Positions 1 through 11,460 of a stretch of 64,000 bases of DNA are shown here, piece by piece; position 1 is the stretch's first letter; each line of letters opens with the position of its first letter. Location of the stretch: NCBI GenBank assembly GCA_021521415.1, contig JAIQDT010000677.1, positions 496,001 to 560,000 of the forward strand. Reading direction: 5' to 3'. The notes under the pieces are model-generated. The model ran no database searches. It was not told where the DNA came from and was given only the letters and a program-made list of their open reading frames with translations. Position numbers and translations under genes: made by a program. This DNA comes from Bidens hawaiensis (taxonomy: Eukaryota; Streptophyta; Magnoliopsida; Asterales; Asteraceae).

Positions 1-841
1 CCCCTCACTGCTTTGAACTCGTGCAACCGGCGCTCTCGAAGTCATTCGCGGACATATTTGAGGTACCAATTGAACTAATTTGAAGCTTTAAACAGTACAT
101 GCATCTTATATGTGTACATTTATCGGATAGTTAGAAAGTGGTTGGTATTAGATTTTAGGTTTTTTTTAACATAATTAGTTATAATCTGAAATTTTGATTT
201 CCCTAAGATTGTTATTATTTGATATTTGTGATTATTATTTATGAATTTCCCGATTGTTATTATTTGATATTTTTTTATTATAATTTTTGAATTTCCCCCC
301 TTTATACAAAAGTGTGTTTGTGAAAATATGTGTATGTTCTTGTGAAATTAGAATTTGTAAACTTGTGATTATTATTACTGTTGTGAATTAGTATCGATGC
401 AAATCACAAATATGAATTATTAACAAATAATAATTAGAAACATCCAAATGAATAGGCACCCTTATGGCTTCATGTTTGTATCACGCTATAAGTTGTTTTT
501 TGTTAATGTTTTAGTTGGCTCGTGAGGCATAGGCTGGTCTTACTATTAGCAAGACATTAGATTGGAAAATATCTCAGATGTTAATCCTTTTTATGTTTTT
601 ATCTAGTTATAGTGTTAAATTATTTGTGATTTAGTTTAATTATATATATGGGTTCATGTCTCTATGTATGTATATTACAACTTGTTTATGCCTTGTTATG
701 AATTCTGAACTTTTTGAAAAAATCGTTAGACCCTGTTTTTGATTTTTTTTCAACCCAACCTCATTTTACCTCATTTTAGTTAATATGTACAGAATGTTAA
801 ATTCTTGTTGATATATGTTTGATGTTAAGTAGAATTTTGCA
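1..841. other. AT-rich sequence without a recognised gene
   Basis: This stretch lies upstream of the first transposase exon. It is AT-rich with many T runs. The first 60 bases are less AT-rich and could be the tail of an exon ending at a GT near position 61, but the reading is too short to name. I see no subterminal repeats of the kind found at 5540-6300. Confidence 0.4.
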
Positions 842-2672
842 ATGAATTTGGATAAGAGCTGGACTAAAATCACGAATAAGGTCGATCCAATGTTCATTAG
901 AGGAGCGTTCACTTTTGCTAAAAGGGCTGAAACGTACGCTGACAGTGAAGGTCGAATACATTGTCCATGTAAAAAATATTGATATTCAACATTCTAACGT
1001 CGTTGTAGATGATTTTATTGATGATGAGATGAATGATTCTTATCACAGTATGGAAGAAATTAGTCCAGAGCCAAGTCAAAATGATTCAGACAGTGATGAG
1101 TCAACTAATGAGATAGAAAATGTTGAGTCGGACAATGATGTTTTGTAATGTTTATTTGTTTTATAAACATAACTGTTACTATTAGTGTTTTCTTTTATTT
1201 CTATTATTTCTTTTCATGCATCTTTTATTTGATTTACTTTTATGCTTCTTTTAGGTGTTTTGATTGAATATATAAGTGATTGGCTGTAGAGTAAGTTTGT
1301 TTGGTTGTATATGAAGTTATTAAATTGAATTTATTTTTTTATCATAATATTTTGGTATTTATTGATTAATATTTTGGTGCATCTAGAGAACTAATTCATA
1401 GATATTACATTCTTTTTTATTTTGACTTGTAATGCTTTATAATGTATATAAGTATATATTCTCAGGTTAACTAGCACTATCAATTTCTCTGCAGGATGTG
1501 GATTTTTATGTTGGTGATGATGGCTACAGTTTGCACAAGAAAGAGATCTGAAGAAGAAGATTCCGAACAACGTACACTGCAGTCTTGCGTCGATGGAAGT
1601 GAATATGAAAGAAGACCACGTTCAACACGTAAGCGCAATCGTCATTTGTCCAACACTCAAGCCACTCAAGCTACTGGTAAGTTTCAAAGAAACGTGTTTA
1701 CGTGTTATGTATAGTCCACTATTCATATTTGCTTAATTAGTATAAACTTAGACTAATTGAAATGGGCAATTGGGGAATTATGTTATTGGACTAAGTATTT
1801 ATCTTTTATATATCTTGTGATCTTCCATGGTAAAATGGACGGGGCAGGTTCGGCACGGTAACGAGTCAGAATGGTTTTTGGATCAAGATGGGATCAGGTT
1901 AAGACGGGTTTTGGGTAACAATGGTTCCATGACTGGGTTCGGGTCAGAAATATCCAATTGAAAAAGTGTCAATTTTTGTTTGATCTAGAACGGGTTTTGA
2001 AGCTTCATTTTTCACTTTTGTTGCTTCGCTTGTAATCATTCATTGGCTGACATGTGTTCAACCCGAGCTTGTTTGGGCCCAAAACCCTCTTTGTGCATGT
2101 ATACCAATGTTTGATGCATCTTAAAAATAATTACTTATTAAAATAAAAGATTTGGTCAACTAGTCATCCCAATGGACTTTCCTAACATGTTTCCACCATA
2201 ACTATGAATAATTACTTGGAACCATTTATAGACTTGGTAAAAAACAAATGTAAAAAATAAAGAAGCAAAAACCAAAAGTAATAAAAGAAATTGGTAAAAT
2301 CCAGTAAGTTGAAATGACCCTTTGGCTTAATGGCGGGTAGCCCAGCCACTTAATGTCAAGGGAGAACACCAGCCACTTAATGTCAAGGTAGAGCACACTT
2401 AGTGTAAAATGATTAAATATGGCTTAGCTTTGAAATAACATTGATTAACATGCAGATCAACAACCGGTAGATGAACCAAAAAGGCGTGGTCGAAGTATAA
2501 ACCGTAGTGCTATAAATGCTTTGGAGAACTTTCCTGAAGGTTCTAAAATTTCTTTGACCATAGCTCCTGGTACAAAAAACTTCGTTGGGACTTCAGCCAC
2601 ACAATTTGCAACTGAGTGTGGGATTGTAATCCGTAGTGTTTGCCCATTAAAGTACCATAAATGGGATTTGGT

Positions 2673-3396
2673 TTGGACATAGCAGACAAGATAAGAGAGT
2701 GGAGATTAGGGGTGGCGAACATAGCAGACAAGATAAGAGAGTGGAGACTAGACCGAATAAGAAACGTTGTGTTTCGCGAGAGATTAGGGGTGGCGAACAT
2801 AGCAGACAAGATAAGAGAGTGGAGATTGAGATGGTTTGGACATGTAAAGAGAAGACAGACGACGAATCCTGTTAGATCCGTAGAAAACATTACTTTAGAG
2901 GGGAGGAGGGGTAGAGGACGACCGAAATTGACTTGGGATGAGAGGATTAGGCATGATTTGATAGACCTAAACCTCTCTGAGGACATGGTTGAGGATAGGA
3001 ATTCGTGGAGAAGTAGAATTAAAGTTAAGGATTTTTAGAGAGAATTGAATACCTTAGGGCTTAGACTTAACTTATTTAGGTCACATACCATAATGGTATT
3101 TCCCTTACATATATTATTATTATTATTATAATTATTATTAGCTTTTTTATAGCTGTTAAACTGTGATCTTATTATTAATATTATTATAATTAGTAGTAGT
3201 TTTTATATAACTGTTAAACTTTGATTTCCTTTATTTTGCTTCATACACATGTTCTTAGAGCCGAGGGTCTCTCTGGAAGCCACCTCTTTATTCCTTTGGA
3301 TAGAGGTACGGTGTGCCTACATCCCACCCTCCCCAGACCCTACTTATAGCTTTGCTGTCGGTGGGATTTTACTGGGCATGATTGATTGATTGATTG
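2673..3396 (+). mobile_element. 3' fragment of an RTE-type non-LTR retrotransposon
   Basis: The coding part (2673-3038) ends in the C-terminal tail typical of plant RTE reverse transcriptases: RLRWFGHVKRR, then GRRGRGRPKLTWDERI and a DRNSWRSRI-like end. The catalytic domain is absent, as in a 5'-truncated insertion. After the stop comes an untranslated tail with AT triplet runs, ending in a short (TTGA)n tail at 3381-3396. The fragment is flanked by an exact 14-bp duplication, AAATGGGATTTGGT, at 2659-2672 and 3397-3410. Removing one copy and the insert restores the transposase reading across the site. Confidence 0.85.
2677..2827 (+). repeat. Three copies of a 31-bp segment inside the RTE fragment
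   Basis: A 31-bp segment beginning ACATAGCAGACAAG occurs at 2677-2707, 2719-2749 and 2797-2827, with nearly identical sequence and spacers of 11 and 47 bp. Each copy encodes the peptide IADKIREWRL in the same frame, so the triplication is translated in phase. Only one copy is expected in an RTE tail, so this arose by duplication at or after insertion. Confidence 0.85.
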
Positions 3397-4274
3397 AAAT
3401 GGGATTTGGTACTACAAGATGTGAAAAATCAAATGTATGAAAAGATACAAGTAAGTTGTTTATATTTAATTATCTAGAAAATATTAAGATTTATATTATT
3501 AACATATGTGTTTAATGCAGGTAAGATTCAATTTGTTGCGAGAAATAATTTTTTTATGGAACATGTGGATTCTCAACTACATACCCAATGGAAACGCACA
3601 CGAGGTACTTTAAGTGACTACTGGAAGAGTAATGGAGGATACACTAATAAGGAACTAGTGAGATAAAATATGAAACCCGGTTGTCGGAGTGAGGAACATT
3701 GGAAAGATATGTGCGATTACTGGGAGTTAGAATCAACTCGGGTATGTGTCATTTTTATATAATTTGAATGCTTACTTCTTAGATCCTTTATATAATATAG
3801 TTGTAGTAATAGTATGCTTTAATTGGGCTCTCGGATTGCGTTGTCGTGTCCCTGGATTGCTTAGCTCAAATACATATCACATTTTTTTTTAGTTTGTGAG
3901 TTCTAACATGTATGGAGAATATTGCTTATATAGAAATACAATAAACAAATGGAAGTTAACCGAAGTAAACAAGTAATTACAAGTAGAGGAGGCTCCCGCT
4001 CAATAGCCAATCATGTATTCCAGATGGTAAGATTTAAACCTTACAAGTTACAGTTTTTTGGATCTATCAAACACGGGCTGCATTCGTTATTATTATGCTT
4101 TATATTATCGTAGACAAATCAAGAGACTCAAGTAGCGCCTACCCCATTTGAAGTTTATTATAACTTGCATTTCAACGCTAAGAAAAAAGGATGGTTAAAT
4201 GATCACGCACGTGCTGAATATGTAAGCTACTTACTCTCTTTTACGATTCGATTTTGCTACCGTGTGGGTTACCA

Positions 4275-4886
4275 TTAGGGGCTGGTTTTCATGATTTTTT
4301 GGTCAAAATTTGAGCCTAAACATTAGGAATGGTTTTTTTATATTGAAAACCAAAACCGAACAATTGGGAATCAAGACAAACTAAACCAAACCGTTACAAC
4401 GATTCTATCAGGTTTGGCTTCACCGTTTGAGCTTTATCGGGCTTTCATAAGAAAATGCATAAGTCAAAAAATAAAAAAGCTATCCTAATATAAATAAAAC
4501 AAACTATCTAAAATTGCATAAAATGATCGTCTTGATATTTATAATACATAAACTTGTACACCGAATGCATAAAAATATTAAAACAAACAGAATGTCTTGA
4601 TATGATCTCAATTAACATATATTGTTGTTATATAAAACGAAAATGATTGTTGCTAACATTTGTTAATTCATTAATCTAAAAAATACATATAACATAATAA
4701 TATATAGAATTAGTTTAATTAAACAATAAAATAATTCTGAACAGATAAACATATGTAGCATAAAAAAATAGTAATTAATATATACTCAAGATTTACGGTC
4801 CGGTCCGGTTTTATAAAGTTGGTTTTGAGTGTAAACCGTAAATTAAGCCCGCTCACAGTTTTAAACCGAACTGTAAACACCCCTAG
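4275..4886. mobile_element. Possible hAT-like MITE in a transposase-gene intron
   Basis: The segment starts TTAGGGGCTGG and ends AAACACCCCTAG, giving short imperfect inverted ends. The flanks are rich in AAACCGAA-type motifs, as in the clearer hAT-like MITEs elsewhere in this window. I could not find a clean 8-bp target duplication, so the limits are approximate. Confidence 0.4.
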
Positions 4887-5539
4887 TTATTATTAGCTTT
4901 AACTATTTGTTCGTATCATCTATTTTTTTAGGAAAATATTCTTCGCCGTAAGGACGAGGCAATGGATAAGTTAACTTCAGAAGGAACGACCATAACCGCT
5001 GATATGGAATGTGAGCTAGAGAAAAAGGCAATTAAAAGTGTGTGTGCTAAAAAGCAAAAAATAAAATCTGCATGGGAGGTGGGTGTTGGACCGATACTGA
5101 GGAAAAAGGATCACTGGATGATACCAGATTCGTCTCAACCACCTTCAGTTGAGACTGAAAATCTTCAAAAATCAGGCTGTTGCACTCAAGGAGGAACTGA
5201 AACAAAACAAGGAGAAACTTAGACAAAGCAATGAGCTGTATGAAAGAATGTCAATGTTCATGAGTTCAAAGTTTCCAGATTTTGAGAACGTGGTAGCTAC
5301 ATCTGCAAGTAATGGAGGAAATGAATCAAGTGGACAACTCAATGAAAGTGATAGTGAATACCTGATCTAGCTATCGTGTTAGTTAAGACTTTCTTTATGG
5401 TTTATTTATTTACTATCGTTTAATGTTTGGAAATACTGAACCAAGTTTTTTTTTTTTATATCTAGCATTGCAAAGTTATGATATTGTTGGTTTAACATTA
5501 CAATGTTGTGATATGGAGGGTTAAATGAAAATATATGGA

Positions 5540-6300
5540 AATTAGTTTTAGTCCTAAAAGTAAATAAATTAGGACAGTGGAAGTACATATTAGTCTCTAA
5601 AATAAGATTTTGCTGAAAACTATTTTTTAGTCTCTAAAATAACCAAATTAAATTTAAATACGTATCAAAGACTGATTTATAGTTACTGATGAACGTATTA
5701 GAGACTTGGTTTTAAGAATCGGATTAAATGTATTGAAGACTGGTAAATTTCGTTATAAGAGACTGAATTTTAGTCTTAATAAAGACATATTTGTGACTAA
5801 AATGATAAAACATTTGAGATTAATTTCCAGTCACTAAAAAACATATTAAGGACTGAAAAGACATGTTATTAGAGAACAATTTTTAGTTTCTAAAACACTT
5901 ATTAAATACTGAAACTAGTCTCTAATACACCTTATTAGGGACTGAACTAGTATGGAGTCACAAATCTAGTAAAACGCATTAGAGACAAATAGACATGGCT
6001 TAGATAGTCCCTAAAGAAATGCATTTTGGACTGAAATATCAAACAACTAGAGACTGATTTTTACTCTTGGAAGATAAGTATTGGAGACTGAAATGTTGCG
6101 GTACCATGGATCAGTTTAAGGACTGAATTTATGTGTATTGGACACTGAATGTCAGTTGTCGTTGATGCCATGCAAAGGGGACTGATTTTCAGTCACTAAA
6201 ACTACTATCTGGGACTAGGAATAGGGGATTGACTGGGGACTGAAAAAGTCAGTCCTTGTTAACTATTAGGGACTGATTTATGGGTATCAGTTAGATGCCT
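5540..6300. repeat. GGGACTGA / TAGTCYCTAA array, CACTA subterminal-like
   Basis: About twenty degenerate copies of a motif of the form (T)TAGRGACTGAA occur here, some in direct and some in inverted orientation (TAGTCTCTAA), spaced roughly 30-50 bp apart. Arrays of short motifs in both orientations near an end are typical of CACTA subterminal regions, where the transposase binds. The array directly follows the transposase-type gene, which fits. I did not find a CACTA terminus, so the element edge is not defined. Confidence 0.6.
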
Positions 6301-6557
6301 ATCTTTTTTTAAGGTAATTTTAGAATACTAAAATTCATATTGTATGCAGGTCGGTTCTTTTGCAAATGTTTATTGTCAATGCTGGCTGTTGTTAAGGTAA
6401 AGAAAACAACTTCGGATTATCCTATTTTTGATGAATTCAATTTATCTTTTCCTAATTCAATACTTATCATTAACTAATACAGCAGACCAAACATTGTAGC
6501 TTGACAGCACCTGTTGTGAAGGTATCGATTTCTGAACCTTTTTAGTAGATAACACAT

Positions 6558-6558
<1 letters not shown>

Positions 6559-6598
<40 letters not shown>
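6559..6598. repeat. Poly(T) run of 40
   Basis: Forty uninterrupted T residues. On the minus strand this is a poly(A) of 40, which could be a retroposed tail, but I see no recognisable coding sequence next to it on that strand. Long homopolymers are also prone to assembly length errors. Confidence 0.9.
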
Positions 6599-6599
<1 letters not shown>

Positions 6600-6639
6600 T
6601 AATTCCGATTACTTTTTATGTTATCTTATATTATAGGAA

Positions 6640-8085
6640 GATGGATTTTGAAAGAATTTTGCAACAGCAAAATATTATAACTACTATGCAATGGCAGCAA
6701 TGCATCAAAGTAAATATAACAAATCGTATTATGAACAACATTAATATTAAGCAAATTAAGCTACTACTGAAATCCTGCTTTTTTTCTTCGTTTTCTTAGC
6801 TTCTTAAGCTCTCCATTAATGACCGAATCTGCCATGTGCAATCTCCTTTTCCTTCATTCACAGGTGTCGTTCAACTCGAAGAAAGAAGATTTGGATTCAT
6901 TACCTGGCCTAAATTTGGTTACTATAATTCGCAGTTGTTTCGGAATCCTGTGCAGCAGCCATCAGCCCATCACTATATGTCAACCGGAAGCCTGAAGCAT
7001 GGCTCACTTTCTTTGATGGGAATTCCAGTTTACGAACCAGGTCTGACGATATGTATTGTTAAAATTGTCTTGTCTACTATTTCTATTTCTTTCAGTATTA
7101 AATAAGGGTTTTTCTATTCTTGCTTACACCAAAATATAAATTTTAATGTTATCTATTTAAATCAGTCCCCATTTGAATTTTGTCACAAAATTAATTAATT
7201 TTGCGTTAAATAGCCAAATGGATTTTGCATAAGGTTTACTACTAAATACAAAAGTATCCTCTTTTTTTTTTTGCATGATAGGCCCAAAGAAGTCTATCTC
7301 GGGTTTCAGTTTTTGGTTCTGTATGATCCAGTGAATTTATTTGGCATTTGGAAGTTTGTTTGGTCTAATGATTTCACTATACATTATTTTAGCAGACATG
7401 GTCAAATCGATTTTTGGTGGCTGGAATGTAATTTTTGTTACATGGTTAAAAAGTCAAATATTTGAGTCAATGTTCATTTTTTTCCTGACAATATAGGTAG
7501 CAGCAGATGCCAGATGGAGTTGGATGGTTCTCCAGGTCAAATAGTTTTCCGCTAAAGCTAGAAGCCTTTGTGTGTCCGTTTTGGTTTTGAGATATTTTGT
7601 TTATGGGGCCAGTTCATTGAGCTTGTATGTTACTATGTTAGGCTGATTTTAAAACCAATATAAAATATTTGGTTTTTCTTGTATAGCGTCTATTTTTCTA
7701 AGGCCAATCTAGGGATTAGTTGTCAAAGAGAGTTAATTTCATGCTTTCCTTTGTAGGTTTTTTCTAAATTTTTAAAAGCTTTCTTGGGTGCTCATGCTTT
7801 TCTCATGAAAGTAGAATACTAAAATCCATCAGATGGAATGTCACTGACATAAGTACATATGAAATCTCTTTTGAAGATATTGAAATGTATATAACGAAGC
7901 TGGATGTGTTTACCTAGCTAGAGTCCTAGACAGTTGCATTAATGATTTTCGTTGCGTTGTGTTTCTTCTAATGAAGTTGGCCATTTTTTTTAATCGTAAG
8001 TTAAATGAGTTATGCTTTTATCTTAAATAGGCACACTATGGTTTAGAATGAAAAGGAAGATAGTTTTGTCATTATGACATTAACC
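6640..8085. other. No confident gene; exon-like piece at 6836-7105
   Basis: A pyrimidine-rich stretch ending in CAG at 6861-6863 looks like a splice acceptor, followed by about 180 bases with higher complexity than the surroundings. Two frames are open there, one containing KKEDLDSLPGLNL and the other SLSLMGIPVYEPG. I do not recognise either as a family. A second less AT-rich piece lies at 7495-7620. These may be relics of a host gene, but nothing here supports a function. Confidence 0.25.
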
Positions 8086-8115
8086 TACCCGTCCACCAGA
8101 CGGGTATAAAACTAG
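8086..8115 (+). mobile_element. Helitron 3' terminus
   Basis: A 7-bp stem (TACCCGT/ACGGGTA, 8086-8092 and 8100-8106) is followed after a short spacer by CTAG at 8112-8115. A GC-rich hairpin just before CTRR is the hallmark of a Helitron 3' end. The matching 5' TC end upstream was not identified. Confidence 0.55.
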
Positions 8116-8136
8116 TTTCAATCTGATTGGTACATA

Positions 8137-8550
8137 TCTTACTATACCAATAAAAGAAAATGCTAAAACTTAGGTGTCAATCCTACATTACTTCTAATTC
8201 CTAATCTTTTATCTCATTCATTCTAGCTATTCATGGGTCATGAGTCAAAACCATTTTGTCACGTGGGGTTTTAACATAATGTGAATTTTATTCATTATTG
8301 AAGTAAGTTCTTTTTCATACCTGAGGTTTGACCAATTACGGAACTTTAGTACTTTTTTTAAAATTTTTTGACGTTTCCGTTAAAACCATGATATTTTAGT
8401 ACTTTTTGTTAACCACCTATTGTTTTTTTCTATTAAATCTACATTAAATTAGTTTATAAGTATTTTGAGAATTACAATTGAAATAAAGAATCTAATTTAT
8501 TACTTTTATTATTTGACAAATCCCGTGTAATACACGGGTTCAAAAGCTAG
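8137..8550 (+). mobile_element. Non-autonomous Helitron, 414 bp
   Basis: It begins TCTTACTATACC, preceded by A, and ends CTAG at 8547-8550, followed by T, which fits Helitron insertion between A and T without target duplication. A 7-bp hairpin (CCCGTGT/ACACGGG, 8522-8528 and 8532-8538, loop AAT) precedes the CTAG by 8 bases. There is no coding sequence, so it would need Rep/helicase supplied in trans. Its 3' hairpin closely resembles the minus-strand terminus at 61387-61415, suggesting the same family. Confidence 0.68.
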
Positions 8551-8795
8551 TCACATATATTATTTGATATATTTCATTCAATAAAAAGGATAAAATTTTG
8601 ATATACCAAAAATACAATGACTTCAATTACAAGTCTCATAGATGTCTTTCAAGAAAAGAAAATCTATACATGGACAGAGATCAAACTAAATTAAGAAAGC
8701 GGTTATTTAGGCTGCTAATAATCAGGCTTATGATTATAATGCTAAGTCGGCATGATATTATTAATGAAAATAATAATATTGATGCTATCCTTCAC

Positions 8796-8801
8796 TATAA
8801 A
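8796..8801 (+). promoter_or_regulatory. TATA box of the thaumatin-like gene
   Basis: TATAAA lies about 90 bp upstream of the start codon at 8887, with a C/T-rich leader between them. The spacing is right for a plant core promoter. Confidence 0.6.
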
Positions 8802-8886
8802 TTGTCACAAATCTAACTTGAAACCTCATTCTCCCATTCTCTTTAAACAATTCACACAATCTTTACGTCATCGTCTTCTTTCTCCA

Positions 8887-10034
8887 ATGAAGCTTATTAT
8901 CGCCTTCTTTCTCCTCCTCGCGATCGTCTTTTCAGGTTTTAATATTATTCATACTCTTGCTAACAATATATCAATCAACTAATTAGATCAAGTTTTCTTT
9001 CAGTCATATATTCGTTAATTAATAATCATGCATGTAAACATTAAAGATTTTACTCTACTTATTTAAATTTATTCTTATTATTATTATCATGCATATATTC
9101 TTTCAATCATTAAAACATAAGGCAAACAGTGTACGTTGTTGCTGGTCTTTTTTTAATAGCAAAACTAAGTCGTTTAATATTCATGATTTGCAGGAGACCA
9201 AGATGTTTCCGCAACCGTGTTCACCTTACAAAACAGCTGCCCCTACACCGTTTGGCCAGGAACCCTCACAGGCAACAACGGCGCCGCTTTAGGCGATGGC
9301 AAATTACATTACAACCCGGCGCGACTGTTCAGCTCCCAGTCGAGCCAGGCCGGTCGGGCCGCTTCTGGGCCCGAACCGGTTGCACATTCGACGAATTCGG
9401 TAACGGCAACTGCGTCACCGGCGACTGTGGAAACACCCTCAAGTGCACCGGCGGCGGTGTGCCGCCGGTGTCACTAGCTGAGTTCACAATAGCCGGTGGC
9501 GCAATCAACAGCGATAAAGACTTTTATGACGTCAGCCTTGTCGACGGGTATAATGTCGGCATTGGTATAAAGGCAATAGGTGGTTCCGGTGACCGCCGGT
9601 ACGCCGGTTGCATTAATGATTTGAATGTTAACTGTCTGCTGGAGTTGAAAGTTGTGGACGGTAATACTAGATAACATTATATAATATATTAAATCAGATT
9701 GTATTTAATTATGTTTCTTTATATCTATATTATTTAGCGTATTGTATTTTTATATATTATCGATTAATAATACATAATATGGGGTTTTCATTATTTTACA
9801 GGTAATGGTGCGGTGGTAGCGTGTAAGAGCGCGGGTGCAGCGTTTAATGCGGCGGATTTTTGTTGTACCGGTGATCATGCTACGCCGGCGACGTGTGGGC
9901 CCACGCAATTCTCGGTGATGTTTAAACAAGCCTGTCCTAGTGCGTATAGTTATGCGTATGATGATGCTTCGAGTACGTTCATGTGTACCGGGTCGGATTA
10001 CTTGATTACGTTTTGTCCCACAAATGGGTCTTGA
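8887..10034 (+). pseudogene. Thaumatin-like (PR-5 family) protein gene with a frameshift
   Basis: Three exons: 8887-8935, 9194-9660 and 9802-10034, with GT-AG introns. Exon 1 encodes a 16-residue hydrophobic signal peptide (MKLIIAFFLLL). The rest matches the secreted PR-5 fold: NSCPYTVWPGTL, GRFWARTGC, CVTGDCG, VSLAEFT, DFYDVSLVDGYN, FCCTGDHATPATC, KQACPSAYSYAYDD and ITFCP. The acidic-cleft residues typical of antifungal members appear present. One base is missing near 9303-9310, shifting frame after LGDGKL; allowing for it the protein would be about 249 residues, the usual size. Two of the sixteen conserved cysteines are also changed: GDC has become GDR (near 9589) and SAC has become SAG (near 9831). 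These two are not each other's partners, so two disulfides would be lost. The frameshift could be a sequence error; the cysteine changes suggest genuine decay or relaxed constraint. Confidence 0.88.
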
Positions 10035-11460
10035 GAGATTTGGTTATTTTTGTTATTTGATTTTAAGTACATTAATAAGTCAGAGTTAGATTGGAGATTG
10101 TGTTTTAAGTCAGGTATTTAGTTTTTCGAATAAAAAGGATCAGATTGATACCTTTGGTTATGTCATTTATCAATAAGATTGTTATTCTATTCAATTTGCT
10201 TCGATTATTTAATTGATTGATTTTGTCTTAAATTGAACGATATTATGATATTATATGACGCAATTGCTTATTAAAATAATTTATTGTTTCTTGTTAAGAA
10301 AAGAAATTATCCACCGTCTAGTATATTTTTTATCGATTATAGATTTATTGATTTTTGTGTGTAATAGCAAACAACCCGTTTAATAAATAAACTCGCACAA
10401 TTGGGTAACTGGACATGAATTGGGTTGGTATCGTTTACCTATACCAGGACATAGCGAATGTTTTTTAATTTTCACTCGGTCCTTACTTTTTGATAAATGG
10501 AAAAAGAGACATAACTCACGCATTCGAACAATAGCCATTGCCTTTCTTCGCGCCCAGCGCGATAGGTCGCCTTTTAATTCAGTAGATAGAAGCAACTTAT
10601 AATTAAAGTGACACAAATTTGGCTATCATCAGTTTGGTTTGTGCTAGTAATGGATTAAATCCAAAGATAAATTAGTAGACACCCAAAATAATAATGAAAC
10701 TCGTATAGCCGATGATAAAAAAAAAATAACATATTTAAAGCGATGTTTATTCTGTTGGTAAAACACAGACGTTGCAGTGGCGAGTCAACTCGAATTCGGA
10801 CGGTATCGACTACGTTTGTTACAGTACCAAAACTAAACCGAAAAATAATTTTGTAAAGTTAGCATATTTAAAGCAAAAACATATTTAAAGCCAAAAAAAT
10901 ATAAAAACACGGGCATTGCGGGTACGAGTTTATGCAGAATTGGTCAATATCAGCTTACGGGAACTAAACCTAAATAATGATTTTGTTAAATTATTGTATT
11001 AAAAAAACATACTTTAAAAAAAATAATCAAACAACACACAGAGAAGAATAACTAAATAAACCGGTTGTCAAGGGACTCGATTAAAGAAAACACTAATATA
11101 TTATGATTTAGATATTTTCTTCAAAAACGATTATAAAGAAGTGACAGGTAAACGAACAATTAATTGTTGCCAACGGTTTTGAACTTGGGCAGATATGTAC
11201 TACAAGAGCTAGCAAAGAGACCTCCAGGAGCTCCTGCCATTAGTATGTTTAATGAGTTTGTCCCTTAGTAACTATGAACTATTTCAAAGGTGTAGTATCT
11301 GAAGTGTGATATTTTTATTTGTAGTTTTTCCGTCACTATCAATTACCAGAAGTGAAATTAATTTTATTTATTGTGCTTCTCACCAACTTTTCATTTTCAG
11401 CGACTATATTCATTACTTCAACTACTTAATTCTTCAATAGTTTTCATCTATTAAAAAAAA
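10035..11460. other. Intergenic, degenerate repeats only
   Basis: Downstream of the thaumatin-like gene the sequence is AT-rich. Between about 10720 and 11000 the phrase ATATTTAAAGC and a GAGTY...GGTAY...TACAG-like segment recur, as in an old local duplication. Short open frames at 10380-10616 have no family resemblance. No gene is supported. Confidence 0.4.

Larger units (their letters stand above)
842..5370 (+). pseudogene. En/Spm (CACTA)-type transposase-related gene, broken
   Basis: The first exon (842-1147) begins MNLDKSWTKI and contains GRIHCPCKKY, the form of the plant transposase-associated domain, then stops; an acidic Ser/Asp-rich tail follows in another frame. Further exon-like blocks lie at about 2455-2672 continuing at 3411, 3523-3741, 3945-4028, 4114-4220 and 4932-5370. 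These read like the plant Transposase_24 (Ptta/En/Spm) family: a basic RRGRSINR start, KYHKWDLV, QWKRTRGTLSDYW, EEHWKDMCDYW, GGSRSIANHVFQ, FNAKKKGWLNDHARAEY, and a Glu/Lys-rich C-terminal coiled coil with KFPDFENVV. Damage seen: a nonsense codon after NKELVR (near 3664), a frameshift near 5150, the early stop after CPCKKY, and an RTE insertion in the exon at 2659-3410. The family probably supplied a DNA-binding or accessory transposase protein. The exon model is mine and unproven. Confidence 0.72.

Noticed and set aside
1..840. Left CACTA terminus
   Set aside because: I looked for CACTA followed by subterminal motifs and found none; the element's left end may lie outside the window or be lost.
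6836..7105. Possible 89-codon gene
   Set aside because: There is an acceptor-like start, but neither open frame resembles a family I know and no partner exons could be joined.
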